A stretch of DNA of 64,000 bases from Lytechinus variegatus (lineage: Eukaryota; Echinodermata; Echinoidea; Temnopleuroida; Toxopneustidae), in assembly GCF_018143015.1 (NCBI RefSeq), contig NC_054754.1:19967094-20031093 (forward strand), written 5' to 3'. Below are positions 44,510 through 64,000 of the stretch, piece after piece. Made by a program: the position numbers and the translations under genes. Under the pieces are notes generated by a model. That model had not been told where the DNA came from. It saw only the letters and a program-made list of their open reading frames with translations, and ran no database searches. Each line of letters begins with the position of its first letter. The stretch's first letter is position 1.

Positions 44510-45440
44510 AAGGGGTACTCTAAGGTGAAAATAAATATATCTAAATAAATGGAGTATAATTCAGCGAGTAATATCATTAAAACATCTGATTACAAATAAC
44601 GAAGTAATTGAATTTTGAATTTATGCAATATTTTGTGAAAACAAATTTATGCACATCGTCATGAATATTCATGAGGTGGCCTGATGATGTCACATCTCGA
44701 ATTTCCTTTGTCTTATGTTATCATGTTCAATCATAATTATTCCATATTTGCGTACATACATGTAAGATATGTCTTCCTGATAATGAAATTAGTTGCGGCA
44801 ATACATATAGCTAATGTTTAAATAAGTTTTTAATCCATTTTTTTTTCAATTCTTAGAGGACAAAATTTGAATTAACACAATTTCATTTAATAAAATATAA
44901 AATAAAATGAGAAAATATAAATAAAATATAAACCGGTGTGTTGGCTCAGTAACCGGTGTGTTGGCTCAGTTGGTAGAGCGTCCGTCTCACAACCGGGAGG
45001 TCGGGGGTTCAAACCCCGGCCGCGTCAGACCAAAAGACGTTAAAAGATGGGAGTTGCTGCTACCGTTTGGCGTTCAACAATTAAAGGGATAGAGCCTCGT
45101 CGATCTGGCGCTGCACGGTGGCTGCCGGGCCCACGATCAATTGGGCAGAGCAAATTTTCGGAGTATTTCATTTCATGTCTATTTCGTACAATAAATTATG
45201 GATAGATAATAAAATACAAAAGAACAAGTGGGGATATGACATCATCAGTTTGCTCATTGAATATTCATGAAGACAGGCAGAGAACTGTTGCATCGAATTC
45301 CTACAAATCCGTAAAATGTCATAATTTTGTTATTCCTTTTCACCCGGTTTACTGAAATATTTTTGCATATCATACACCATTTTACTTTGAAAACAAACAA
45401 TATTATTCTGTGAAACGACCACAGGATCATTCATTAAGCT
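44510..45440. repeat. Fold-back element hosting a SINE
   Basis: Left half: GAATATTCATGAGGTGGC, GATGATGTCACATC. Right half: GATATGACATCATCAG, GAATATTCATGAAGAC. Outer arms: GAATTTATGCAATATTTTG with AATATTTTTGCATATC. The SINE at 44931-45175 sits in the centre. Confidence 0.55.
44931..45175 (+). mobile_element. tRNA-derived SINE with duplicated A-box leader
   Basis: AACCGGTGTGTTGGCTCAGT occurs twice in exact tandem (44931-44950 and 44951-44970). Then follow A box TGGCTCAGTTGG and B box GGGTTCAAACCCC (45006-45018), with a body that includes GATCTGGCGCTGCACGGTGG. Confidence 0.8.
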
Positions 45441-45507
45441 TTTCCTACCTCACGTACGATCTGTCTGTGACTAACTTGTATTTGTGCCATAGGCCTACCG
45501 CAAATTT

Positions 45508-45746
45508 TCACAGCAAAAACTGTGGTGTTAACCGGTGTACATAGAGGACCACACCACTTATTTTACACCGGTGTTAAATTGGTGGTGCTAGTTTTACACC
45601 TATAGGTGTTATTGCAACACCTTTTGTAGTTACATTTACACTATTTGGTGTTATGTTTAATATCTAGGGTGTAATTTTAACACATCAGGGTGTGGTCCTC
45701 TAATAACACCAATTGGTGTCAGTTTTAACACCCGTTTTTACAGTGT
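45508..45746. repeat. Fold-back MITE rich in GGTGTTA/TAACACC
   Basis: Left CACAGCAAAAACTGTGGTGT and right AACACCCGTTTTTACAGTG. Inner arm AGAGGACCACACC pairs with GGTGTGGTCCTCT. Many TTACACC/GGTGTAA words lie between. Confidence 0.8.
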
Positions 45747-46561
45747 TGAATTATCCCTGGTATTTTAACAAATTGGTCGCGAGTTACTTCAATCAAATGA
45801 TAACAAATGCTAAACTGGCAAAAAGAACTGGCATTCAAATGCTTATCGATAACAAGAATTTAATGATATAAATATCAGATTTAAAAATAAGGTAATGTCG
45901 TAAAGGTGTTCGTAAAGTTACGCAAAACTAGATGCCAAATCAGCTATACAGGGATATGTCATTTAGCATAGCACACAAAGGTTTCACCAGTCGTCCGAAA
46001 TTTACGAACAACTTTATGAAACAACCCCTGATCGTACTCAGAATTATATACCATATTGACAAGATAAATAGGAAAATCAAAGTGAATAATCACGAGTACA
46101 TAGCAACGGATTCACAGACACGTACTTTAATCATATTTACCTTTCTCCCAATGGCTATTAAATCCTGGGCGAATCGACTATTATTCGAAAAGGGGGCGGG
46201 CACATTTTCCCCGAGGAAAAAATTTGTAATGTATCCAGGTGTTTTTATATCGATGATTCTTATGAAGATTTGAGTAAAAGAGAAAGGTAAGTTAGACCGA
46301 TTTATTATTCTTCCTATTAACTACTAGATATATGATTCACTTTAAACATGCCTTAAGGATTTCTCGTTTGTACATGTATAATAAATGCACACAATGTGAT
46401 CACGAATTACAATGTATGCTTATTTCGGGCAGTTTAAAACATACATGCAAGCAGTTAGAAATTGACGATTTTTAAAAAAATAATCCTCAATAAAAGACGT
46501 TGTCAATGTGAATGAATTGGCTCTAAATTAAATCTCGACTCATGTAACTCGGCGCCCCGGG
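45747..46561. other. 3' flank of the lectin-like/PAN gene
   Basis: On the minus strand an AATAAA lies at 46306-46301, about 255 nt past the stop at 46562. Nothing else recognised. Confidence 0.45.
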
Positions 46562-55091
<8,530 letters not shown>

Positions 55092-55259
55092 GGTTGACGA
55101 GGAAAGAAATCAGGTATCCAAGGAAGCGAAGCATTTGCCTTCTCTTGTCAAGTCCCGCGCGTTTCTATAATGCCTCAGTCATAACATTCAAACCGATTCC
55201 GAATCGACCGTCGATCATGTCGATATGTCATTGGTAACAGCTTATAATAGCTCTGATAG

Positions 55260-55542
55260 CATGGGCGGAAATCCCAGAGGGACAGGGGGACTCAAAATAG
55301 TAGGGGGACACAATATCAAATGTCACCCCTACTTTTGGGGTCTTTTATGATGGTAAGAAATATATACACCATTCAAAATCGAAATAAAACGTGTATTTTG
55401 GGATGACAACCTTTTTTTTTTTGCTTGTCAAATCTATTTTCGTTGAAATGACCTTATTAATTTGGTGTGATAACTTTTTTTTTGCGTGTCAAATTTTCCA
55501 GCCCCTCGTCCCCCTAACTTTTGGGAGAGATTTCCGCCCCTG
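55260..55542. mobile_element. hAT-like MITE, 283 bp, 8-bp TSD
   Basis: Ends CATGGGCGGAAAT and ATTTCCGCCCCTG. TCTGATAG is duplicated at 55252-55259 and 55543-55550. The inner arms carry GGGGGAC/GTCCCCC runs. Confidence 0.82.
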
Positions 55543-55617
55543 TCTGATAGGTCTGGATCGGTTTAGCAGGTGTGACTGCACCCTAACATCGAGATCAGAC
55601 CGAAGTAAACGATTCCA

Positions 55618-55878
55618 GGGCCCCGTCTTACAAATACATTGCTCCAATCAAAATCAACTATATGGAAATCCATAATGATATTTTTTTGTAAAGGAACTTT
55701 GCACAATGACTTTTGTAAGCAAAGATAAGTCCACATAATTTTAAAGAAAGCGATGAATGTATGAATATCCAATTATACCTATCTTTTGAATAAACATGCA
55801 TTTTTATATGTTGGCGTTGCTGACTTTCCATAGTTGTGGTTGATTGGATCAATCGTAACTCTTTGTGAGACGGGACCC
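55618..55878. repeat. MITE, GGGCCCCGTCTTACAAA ends
   Basis: Left GGGGCCCCGTCTTACAAA and right CTTTGTGAGACGGGACCC. A fragment of the same family is at 32385-32450. Confidence 0.75.
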
Positions 55879-55912
55879 AGAAGGATAGTAACTATACCAT
55901 TTTTTCCCGATA

Positions 55913-56058
55913 TGGGGCCGTTGCAGAATGAGTTGCGTTTAAAAGCAGTTCAAAAATTCAATCGCAAGTCCCAAATGCGCGCTGTTGATTGGTTGAAAAT
56001 CAAGTTACGCATGATTTTTAGAGTTGCGATTGATTACAACTCTTTCTGGAACGGGCCC
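55913..56058. repeat. MITE, GGGGCCGTTGCAGAA ends, 146 bp
   Basis: Left GGGGCCGTTGCAGAATGAGT and right ACTCTTTCTGGAACGGGCCC. Inner arm AATCGCAA pairs with TTGCGATT. Confidence 0.75.
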
Positions 56059-56159
56059 ATGTTCGAAGACATTACCATGCAGTGGTCGACATGGAGTCGG
56101 TTCCACTGATGAAACTGGGACGTAAGCAGGCAAACGATCAAATTTGTCATATATTCTTG

Positions 56160-57030
56160 CAAACGCTGAATGTTAGCTCAGTGTTCTAGCATGCGTCTCA
56201 AGGATGGAAGTTGTGGGATTTATCTCCAGTGAAGTCATACATTCAGGCTAAGCGATCATCATCTAAATCCGACAGAGGTACATTATTTTATCAAATACTC
56301 TATTTGTTCAAAGAAAGTCACCTTTGTGATTGATCCCATCACGAAATTTGCGATCGATCTGAAATGCCACAGAAAAGGTGCAAGATACATCATTATTTAT
56401 CTATCTATCTATCTATCCATCCATCCATCCACCCACCCATCTATCTATCTATCTATTTATCTGTCTGTCTGTCTATCCATCTATCTATCTATCTATCTAT
56501 ATATATATATATATATCTACCTATCTATCTATCCATCCATCTATCTATCCGACTATATATCTGTCTATCTATCTATATTTGTATATATTTTAATAATTGT
56601 TTCAGATTAGCGAATATAATTCAAATGCCTAAGATCTAAATTGAGGGTTCGTTAGAAGTGATGGTTTGAACCGTCTTCCCTTCCATATGGCATGATGAGT
56701 ATGCTCATTAAAATGGCGTTGAGCACAGTGATCACGGTGATCGATGAGCTGGACAAATTTGCGTAAGAAAGGTTATATTGAAATGACAAGGTATCCAGCA
56801 GACAAAAATATGCGAGACTAAATTATGTTTAAAGTAAAACGTAGGTGTGGTTATAATGCTGGAAGATTTTGCCCTGAAATATCTGTAAAGCCGGAGAAGC
56901 TCTACAGGGGGGGGGGGGGGCGATGACAATGAGAAGAACGGGAAGAGAAATAAACTGAAAATAGAAACAAATTAATATAAAGTACAAAAGGATTTTTTTT
57001 TACCAGTAGAAAAAAAGAAATAAGTTGAAA
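56160..57030. other. Spacer with SINE scrap and (ATCT)n
   Basis: A decayed tRNA-like head at 56167-56235 (TTAGCTCAGTGTTCTAGC). (ATCT)n/(ATCC)n microsatellite at 56396-56580. A G-run at 56907-56920. No exon. Confidence 0.6.
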
Positions 57031-57240
57031 CACTGGACCACACGGGTCGTGTGGTCCAGTGGTTAGAGCATTGGACTCATAGTCGCAAGGTTGTGAGTTC
57101 GAATCCCAACTCTGCCATTGTCTCCACTTTGATAAAAAGGCCCGAGAGTGATATCTGTCGTCTATAACGTCAGCCACTATGACTGATTAACCTAGACGTA
57201 AAATGTTTCCAAGGTAATTGTTTATATACCAGCTTGGCGT
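57031..57240 (+). mobile_element. tRNA-derived SINE with inverted A-box leader
   Basis: A box TGGTCCAGTGG (57052-57062) and B box GAGTTCGAATCC (57095-57106). Immediately upstream, CACTGGACCACAC (57031-57043) is the perfect inverted copy of GTGTGGTCCAGTG (57049-57061). Confidence 0.75.
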
Positions 57241-58166
57241 TTACCAGCAAAATGCTGTCCTGCCGAGTTCCTACGGGAGTTACCACAAACAGAAACAGAT
57301 ATCGATTATCTTAACCCCCCGCCCCGACAACAAAATATTCTGGCCCCGAAAAGGAAAGGCAAGGAACTGTAAACTTACTTGTTACTTCAACTGAAGAGGT
57401 GAATATTTTTTTTAATTTATGTTCTTTTTCAGATGTCCTTGATTTTATCTTTGAGGTTTATTTTTACATTCATGTTATCTATATCATTATAATGTCTTAT
57501 ATAACATCATTATGGTATACTTGTTTAACCGTGTAACGATATGATCTTGTACAAATTGAATAGGCCTAATAAAAAAAATGGGTTTCAATCAATACTTGGA
57601 GAAATAAAAAAAATCCAATACAATTTTCACAAAATATCCAACTCTGAAAAGTCTGCCGGACGATACTTCGAATTGTTTACAAATTAGGCTAATATTGACA
57701 GGAAATTCTGAGACTGGTTTGTTTGCTCTTTTAATGACATAAATTCGATAGAGTTATTAAAAGAACAGATCAATCACTCACTAAATTTGATTAGTACACT
57801 TGGGGTCTCATCGCAAAATTGTGTGATGTTTGATTTCAGTCGTTCAATTTCAGTGATTTAAGCAATATTTGTTAGCAAATGATCAGTATGGAATGTCATG
57901 TGACTAGGCTTTTTCATTTCATTTTTTTTTGGGGGGGGGGTCCACAAAGCAGAAATCTCCCAAATTAGTTAAAGCATGGAATTTTTTGTGAATAAATCCT
58001 GTTTGCATTTGTTATCCCCCAAATTTTGGGGGGGGGGAACCAAGCAGAAAGCCAAAATTTAGTTAAACCATGGAATTATTTGTGAATAAATCCCCCCCCC
58101 CTTTCTCTATCCCATCGTTTCTTTAACTCTCTCCCGCTTTCTTATTTTCAATCAGTAAGTCGACTA
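57241..58166. other. Spacer with G-run repeat pair
   Basis: Two near-copies of a segment with TTGGGGGGGGGG, AGCAGAAATCTCCCAAATTAG and CATGGAATTTTTTGTGAATAAATCC-like text at 57925-57995 and 58025-58100. Nothing else recognised. Confidence 0.5.
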
Positions 58167-58390
58167 TAAGTCGACTATAATTTCTTCATTTCCAAGGGGG
58201 ATCCACAATTTTACAAGCTGTGCTTTTTAGTGGATCCCCTCATTTCCATTTATGCTCTATATTATACTGTTGTTGTTGTTTTTTTACGAAGTAAGAATGC
58301 CCTTCTGTAAAATTGTACTTGATTTGTATTGCTTTATATTACTTTGTATTATGTTTGAATGGAAATGAAATAAAAGAATTGAATTGAAAT
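58167..58390 (+). mobile_element. LINE 3'-UTR copy with stem-loop and GAATT tail
   Basis: Stem GGGGATCCAC (58197-58206) pairs with GTGGATCCCC (58230-58239). It ends GAAATGAAATAAAAGAATTG plus AATTGAAAT. Same family as 27985-28580. Confidence 0.8.
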
Positions 58391-58850
58391 CAATCAATCA
58401 TCTTATTCGTCCTCTCCTTCTATCACACTCCCCCTTTCTCTATTCCATCATTTCTTTAACTCTCTCGCGCTTTCTGATACTTTCAATCTATCAATCAATT
58501 ATTTATCTCACCCCCTCTCTGTCATCCCCCATCCCTCTATCGTCCACTTTTTCTCTCACCTCATATTTTTTATCCTTCTTTCCATCTCTCTCTCTCCATC
58601 GTTCCCCTTTTTTCTCTCACATTTTGTCTGTATCTCTCTTAAGGTGCAAAGTATGGGCGAAGCCTATGTTCCGAGGCAAACTTAATTTCCATTAAGCTCG
58701 TTATTCATAAGAATCGTCAATCATATTTATAAAAGCATCAAAAAGAAAGAAAAAAAACGTTTTTTTTTTTTTCTTTCTACATAATGGTCTTGGTAAAAGA
58801 GGGACATGATGTATGTAGGATGTTTACAAAGGAACAAACGAAGCACACCT
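58391..58850. other. CT-rich low-complexity spacer
   Basis: Pyrimidine-rich CTCTCTC/CCTTC text from 58400 to 58640. No exon. Confidence 0.6.
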
Positions 58851-59016
58851 GGGCTCCGTAACACAAAGATTAGCGTTCATCGTTTATTTGAAAGAACAAT
58901 TCTGATTGGTTCCTAGTCAGTCTACCGAGGAAAATGTGCATGTAACGACGATCTCGATTGGCCATTTCATTTCACAGGCCAATTGTAAAATGTTGTGTTA
59001 CCATGGTACGGAGCCC
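58851..59016. repeat. MITE, GGGCTCCGTAACACAA ends, 166 bp
   Basis: Left GGGCTCCGTAACACAA and right TTGTGTTACCATGGTACGGAGCCC (with a short insertion). Inner arm CTGATTGG pairs loosely with CGATTGGCC-side text. Confidence 0.75.
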
Positions 59017-61628
59017 AGAACATATCCACAAGTTCAGACGTCTGCTAATTATTAGTGCATAGCATTTATTAAGCGGCATGTAAACATTGTAAATGTACTA
59101 AAAGTTAGTATTGCTATGTAATCTGCAAACTAACATAATTCAAACTTCAATAAAACGTAATATAAGCGATTTGCATCTTAAGAAACCTGTAAAATCCATT
59201 GATATTTTTCTTTCTCAGTATTATTCTGGCAATCATGTGCTTTTTAAGATTATTTGTAAGCACTATGCAATAGACTTTATTCATAAATATTCACATATGG
59301 TTCATGACGTATTTTCTTTACAAAATAAAAATCCCATATCCGTCATAGTAATATCTCTCAATGAAAGTTTTTTTTTATAGGAACATTGGGTTTTGCATAA
59401 ATAAAAGAATATTAAAACTGATATTTTTTTACAAACATATATAAACAAAGTCACGGCTCATCTGCATTTTTTGTGAGGAAAATGAGTCATAGGCCAACAT
59501 TAATTTTGTGAAATATAATATATGAACATTCTTAAGATATGCTTTAATGTATCGTATTTGCTAAGATGACATTTACATAATATGCAATAAAAAATTTCTT
59601 CAAAGTATAACAAATAAACGGAAAGTTTCATGCAATCATTCATCAGCATTAATATACTCAATGATTATCCCGAATATGCATGTGATATCTACAAATGTCG
59701 ACTTGAATATAATGGAAAATAAAACAAGGCGTATTATTTGGTTATGATATATTCATGGATTATTTCATATCCAATGATGGATATCATTTTCAGGCCTGAA
59801 TTCCAGTGATTACATGACACAAGTCAGTCATTTGCGGATTTGTTTCAACGTGTACTGCCCCCCATAAAATACTTATATATATATATATGTATATATATAT
59901 ATCACATATAAATATCACATATAAATATACGTTATGCAATACGATAACCGTATAAAACATGTTAACATTTTGGCCAGTTTCATTGTCATGCTGATATATT
60001 TTTTCGTATTTTCATTCATCTTGTAAAGAAGAAAATTTGTCGAATACAACTTTTATGAATATGCATAACTAAAATCTATTTTGGAACTTCAATTCCATGC
60101 TTAATTTAAGTACGTTTATCATTATCAAGTCACTTATTCAAGGAATTGTACCAACGTCTATAGATCAAAGCATAGCAAAAGATGATATGGAAAAGTACAC
60201 AAAGTATAGTTCGAATAAATATTAGATACATATACATTATACTGGACAATGTCAGACATATTATCCAGTTTCAATTCCATATTTTCACTCTTCTTGTTAC
60301 ATATTAAACAATAGTATAACATAAGCACACTCCAAAATTCAAACATTGAAGTAATCATTTAAAAGTTTGTATACAAAATAAATTGTAATTGTTGCATTCA
60401 TATCTTTTAAAACAAGAATGACATTACATGATCATGATCTATGTTACTAAGCAAAGCGCGATTACATACAAATTTGAAAGACTTTAAAATGGCATGAAAT
60501 ATTACTAGGAAAATTCTAGATAAATCTCTCGTTTCAAAATTCAATCATTTACAATTCACTCTATTGTACTTTTTGTTGGTTTGGTGCAAAATAAAACATC
60601 TTTACATTCGCATGTCTTAAAATAATTGAATAACATTAGGTATAATTTGTATCAATATTTCGAATCAAATTCAACATATATTGCTATATATATTAAGGAT
60701 ATGACAGGCATACATAAGAACTTAACCATGAAACATCTGCATGCTAGTAACTTCCCACTGCTATTTACACATTAATTTACAAAGTATAAAGAAATTCATT
60801 TTATTCAAGACGAGACTTTATCAAATTATTCTCATTGCAATCAATTCTTTATTGCTTCTAAAGTGCCAGAATTTACATGATTAAAATATGAATGAAATAA
60901 AGATATATATAATACCTTGCTGCTAAGTTAAGATGTGATAGATATTAATGAGTATATCAAGTAATGGCATTTATATACACACAGTCATGTCTCTGGTTTT
61001 AATTCACACAAATTTCAAGCTCATAACTTTCTTGCTATAGTAGCCAAATTTTAAAGGCTCACTGTTCATATTATTTCCGGGAAATACATATATTTTACGT
61101 TTAAGTACTGTTGACACAACTCTACTTTTCACTCATATCGAAATCAAGACAATTTATGAAATTTTACGAAAGAAAGCTTTATAAAAAAAATCACACATAA
61201 AGAGGTCTACATATCATATTATCTTCGTATATAAGTATTCATAAAAAATGTTCAGCATAACTTAGCAATTAATAATTTTAATGAATAATTCAGATGAAAA
61301 CATGTCACAACATTTTCAAAATTCTATTTTGAACGCATTTGAATACATTACATCAGGTTATGCCTTCGCTTGTCTATACAAAAAGGCGATTCCTAATGAC
61401 ATTACGCATAGTATATAAAATCTGTACATAATCATTTTTTTCCCTAAATTTTTCAGATTCTAATGACAAAAATTCTTTAGAAATGGCGATTAATATTTTA
61501 ATTAAAAGTATGATTATACTATCGCCATGTAAGTTAACTATCATCATGGGAGGCATCTTTCTACTGAAATCATTCTTTTGGAGAATCTCGGAGCCTTAAA
61601 TACCTTGCTTCTTCTTGGTATCCTCCAC
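59017..61628 (-). other. Long AT-rich tract, probably 3' UTR/flank of the right-hand gene
   Basis: 2.6 kb without recognisable repeats apart from a short TA run at 59875-59900. Very AT-rich, with several TTTATT words that read AATAAA on the minus strand. It lies directly downstream of the last exon. A long 3' UTR is inferred, not shown. Confidence 0.4.
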
Positions 61629-61818
61629 CTAGAATTTCCCGAAGTCGTGGAGAGATTTCCTTGAGGAAATGTCAGTGGAAGAGTTAGAAAGTCTTGAGTA
61701 GCGCCCCCAGGATGGCCTGGTATCGCGAACCCTCTGCACTACTCGAGCGTATCGAGACTCCGAAGGTACAAATTCAGCTGTGGACATTCCACTTCCGCTG
61801 GCCGAGCCGGCCGGTTTG
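61629..61818 (-). CDS. Last exon of the Ser/Pro-rich gene
   Basis: Acceptor TTACGTAG, one base completing Ser, then KPAGSASGSGMSTAEFVP, ESRYARVVQRVRDTRPSW and GRYSRLSNSSTDISSRKSL, stop at 61629. The phase fits the upstream donor. A decayed duplicate of its first bases is at 61884-61985. Confidence 0.65.
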
Positions 61819-64000
61819 CTACGTAACGAATCAGAAAGAATGGAAAGAATATTTTCATGATCAGTGAGATATGAGGTTTTCATTCATAATATATTTTTTT
61901 TTACAATAATGGAAAGACTTATTTGTGCCGATTTGCTACGTAAAGAACAATCTGAAAGAATACCAAAGATATTCCATTCATAATATACATTTCCGATGAT
62001 TCTGGGAAAATCAATTTTGAGATATAAAAACTGAAATAATTGTATTTGTGACAAATATATTTTGAGATAAATTCGATGATTGAAATTGAAATTACATAGC
62101 AAAAACGAAAGTGGTATCGTTGATTTGGAGGAAAGTAAAGAAAACGTTGTATATTACATGGTGCTTATTGGGGATGTCATTCCATTTTACCCCGTGCAAT
62201 TCAATATCCAATTCGACTCATTTTTATTTTTCAGTCGTTTAAAGACATATGCATGAATAGACGAGAAGCTTACTATTTTTGTCAGTATGTTTCTTGACTT
62301 TTGCATTATGGCATTTTATTTCCTTGGAAAACAAAAAGATAAAAGTAACAAGAATGGTTTACCTCAGATCAGACATGGATTTGGTTCGTCGTCCAGCCAT
62401 TGGATATTCACCTTCGGGCATAGATTGGTAGCTTGTTAAGGTTGTGGGAGTCCTGCGGGGAACCACACCAGATAGGGCAAGTTCTTTCCTGATAAGGCTC
62501 GTCTTCAGCTTAGAGGATTGTTTTCTTCGTCTAGGGGCCTCTGCAGCCTGTGGGTCAGCATCTTCATCAGAAGATGATGATTCGTCTACCCTCATTGTTG
62601 TCAAGTCCAATTCTCCACACACAGTCTGTGTGTCATCGTCTGAGTCATAAGTTTCAGATTCAGAGCTCGGTACCCCTGGTGCCTTGTGAGGGCTTGTGTA
62701 TGGCCAATATTTGGGATCTTCGTGAAGATAGGGACTCTTGAAGTCCATTACTGCTTGCCATGATTCCGAATCTGTTTCCGAATCCGTAGTATTGACTTCA
62801 GATTCAACGTCACTTGGTGAGTCATCTGCTGGACGTCCCGGAGGTCCATCTTTAGGTTTGGCAAACCGAGTCCTTATTTTCTCTACCGATGGCAGGTCGT
62901 ATTCGTCTTTCTTAGGTTTGTCTGGTTCTTTATCCATTAGCCAGCCATAATCCTCATAGTTGGTTGGCGTTGATTTACGAAGAAGTTCTTCCAGGCGAGT
63001 CACCATTGGAGTTGATTCAGATGAAGGCCGCGGCTTTCGATACATGATATGAGTTGGCTTCATTCCTGAAGAAGTAGATGATGTTAGTTGCGTCGGACTT
63101 TCTCCAGAAATTCCCGAGGATGGAGGAATAGGTGAGCCCTTTTCATCGTGTTGTCTACGACTTGGGCCTTGCTCCCATTTCGGGAACTCTTGTTTACCGT
63201 AGAGAAGCTCCCTCGATGACTTCGGTTGTGATATAGGGGAGCCTATCGCAAGAGAACGTTGTCTCGGGGTTTTGTTTTCTACAAGGTAGCTGACAAGAGT
63301 ATTTTGATCTCCTGATGTCATCACTTTAGACAATCTGAGATCTCGTCTTATTTTTTCCAATTCGTCAATTGGTGATGGTTCACTTTTATCTTCGAGGGAA
63401 TCGGTCTCTGAGAGGTCAGGTGAATCTGTGTCATCAGGTTTCAGAAAGGTGATTGGTTGATAACTCATCTGAGTGAGAACACTGCTGCTTGTTGTCATTG
63501 ATGTGCGCGATAACGATTCAGTCATTAACGCGGTTGTGTATGTTGTCCCTGCAGTTGTTTGCTGAACGATAACCATTCGACAATTTGGTGGCATGTTATC
63601 CACGATAACCTGGCTGATATTTGAATGAGATTCTTGTATATCCGTATGAGTGTGGAAGGTTCTGCGAGGCCTGTATTGAGCAACGGGCTGCTCATATGTT
63701 ACTTCACGGGATGGCTCAAGGTTGTTGATATTTTGGACCCTCCTGCTCACCTCAGTATCAAATAGGCGAGTTGATGAGTCTTGGGTCTGGTCATGAAGCC
63801 TGAATCCAGATTGGGATGGTCGCTGTGCTTCTGGTGGTGTGACCGAGGTCAATCGTAGTGGTGTTTTCTCTGTTGACGGCAGCTCTATCGTCAATTTCTT
63901 GGGCTGTTTCAGTTGCGATGTGAGAGGTGTAACAATTTTCTCGAACGGTCGAGGTGACAGAGATTCCAAGCCAGGTGGTGTAGATTCATATTCTGCCTGT
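61629..64000 (-). CDS. Unrecognised Ser/Pro-rich protein, 3' end of gene (partial)
   Basis: The large exon 62363-64000 is open to the window edge. It joins, through donor CTGAG|GTAAAC and acceptor TTACGTAG, to a last exon at 61629-61818. The product is about 600 residues in view. It is rich in Ser, Pro, Thr and charged residues, with acidic Ser clusters (SPSDVESE, DESSSSDEDAD) and basic patches (RRRKQSSK), and no membrane segment or named domain that I can see. A WLMDKEPDKPKKDEYDLP block and a terminal RPSWGRYSRLSNSSTD block look conserved-like. A cytoskeletal or scaffold protein is a guess only. If the donor is not used, translation stops five codons after KSM, at 62359. Codon usage and the unbroken 546-codon frame make coding status safe. 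Confidence 0.75.
61884..61985 (-). other. Duplicated acceptor/alternative short last exon
   Basis: The same acceptor context (TTTACGTAG|CAAA) as 61819 recurs at 61936-61937. Splicing here would add SKSAQISLSIIVKKNIL and stop at 61884. The flanking AATCTGAAAGAATACCAAAGATATT resembles 61829-61855. Confidence 0.4.
62363..64000 (-). CDS. Large exon of the Ser/Pro-rich gene (partial)
   Basis: Open over 546 codons from the window edge to the donor at 62362-62361. No start codon can be chosen, because the frame continues upstream past 64000. The final residues before the donor read GRRTKSMSDL. Confidence 0.85.

Noticed and set aside
56326..56639. Tyr/Ser/Ile-rich open frames over 56.4-56.6 kb, and similar ones at 50.4 kb
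   Set aside because: They are translations of ATCT and TA microsatellites.
62444..62950. Plus-strand Ser-rich frames at 62.4-62.9 kb
   Set aside because: They are antisense to the long coding exon on the minus strand, with no splice or start support.

Overview
This window is animal nuclear DNA: multi-exon genes with consensus GT/AG splice sites, AT-rich introns, and a dense layer of non-LTR retrotransposon relics, tRNA-derived SINEs and short fold-back DNA elements. The mix of NXPE-type genes, a C-type lectin/PAN gene and this repeat flora fits a marine invertebrate deuterostome, with an echinoderm (sea-urchin-like) genome as my best guess. The species cannot be fixed from the sequence alone. 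No prokaryotic operon, CRISPR array or virus was seen.

Layout. (1) 2347-9374, plus strand: the last four exons of an NXPE-family gene (neurexophilin-like plus PC-esterase domains); its first exon is presumed to lie left of the window. (2) 9.4-26.8 kb: a 17 kb repeat-rich spacer. It holds two 15-bp minisatellite arrays in opposite orientation, two non-LTR retrotransposon relics lying tail to tail (13.3-17.0 kb), several fold-back elements, a SINE, and a doubtful 145-codon ORF on the minus strand. (3) 26793-37252, minus strand: a complete five-exon NXPE paralogue encoding 584 residues. The two NXPE genes converge tail to tail, with identical intron phases and two internal exons of identical length (149 and 56 nt). 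(4) 37.3-46.5 kb: upstream region and SINE/fold-back islands, with no certain gene. (5) 46562-55091, minus strand: a complete five-exon gene for a secreted 306-residue protein: signal peptide, Ser-rich stretch, C-type-lectin-like domain, Pro/Thr linker, PAN/apple domain. All its introns are phase 1. Its first intron carries a 1.6 kb hAT-like insertion with a perfect 8-bp target-site duplication. (6) 55.1-61.6 kb: MITEs, a SINE and a long AT-rich tract. (7) 61629-64000, minus strand: the 3' end of a gene for a Ser/Pro-rich, probably disordered intracellular protein that I do not recognise; it runs off the right edge.

How the genes relate. The two NXPE genes are an inverted local duplicate pair with conserved PC-esterase catalytic motifs (GDST and DxVH). 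They are likely type II membrane enzymes of the secretory pathway acting on glycans. The lectin-like/PAN gene encodes a secreted extracellular module protein. Nothing in the sequence ties the three loci into one pathway. Exon models rest on reading-frame continuity, splice consensus and paralogue comparison; no transcript data were available.
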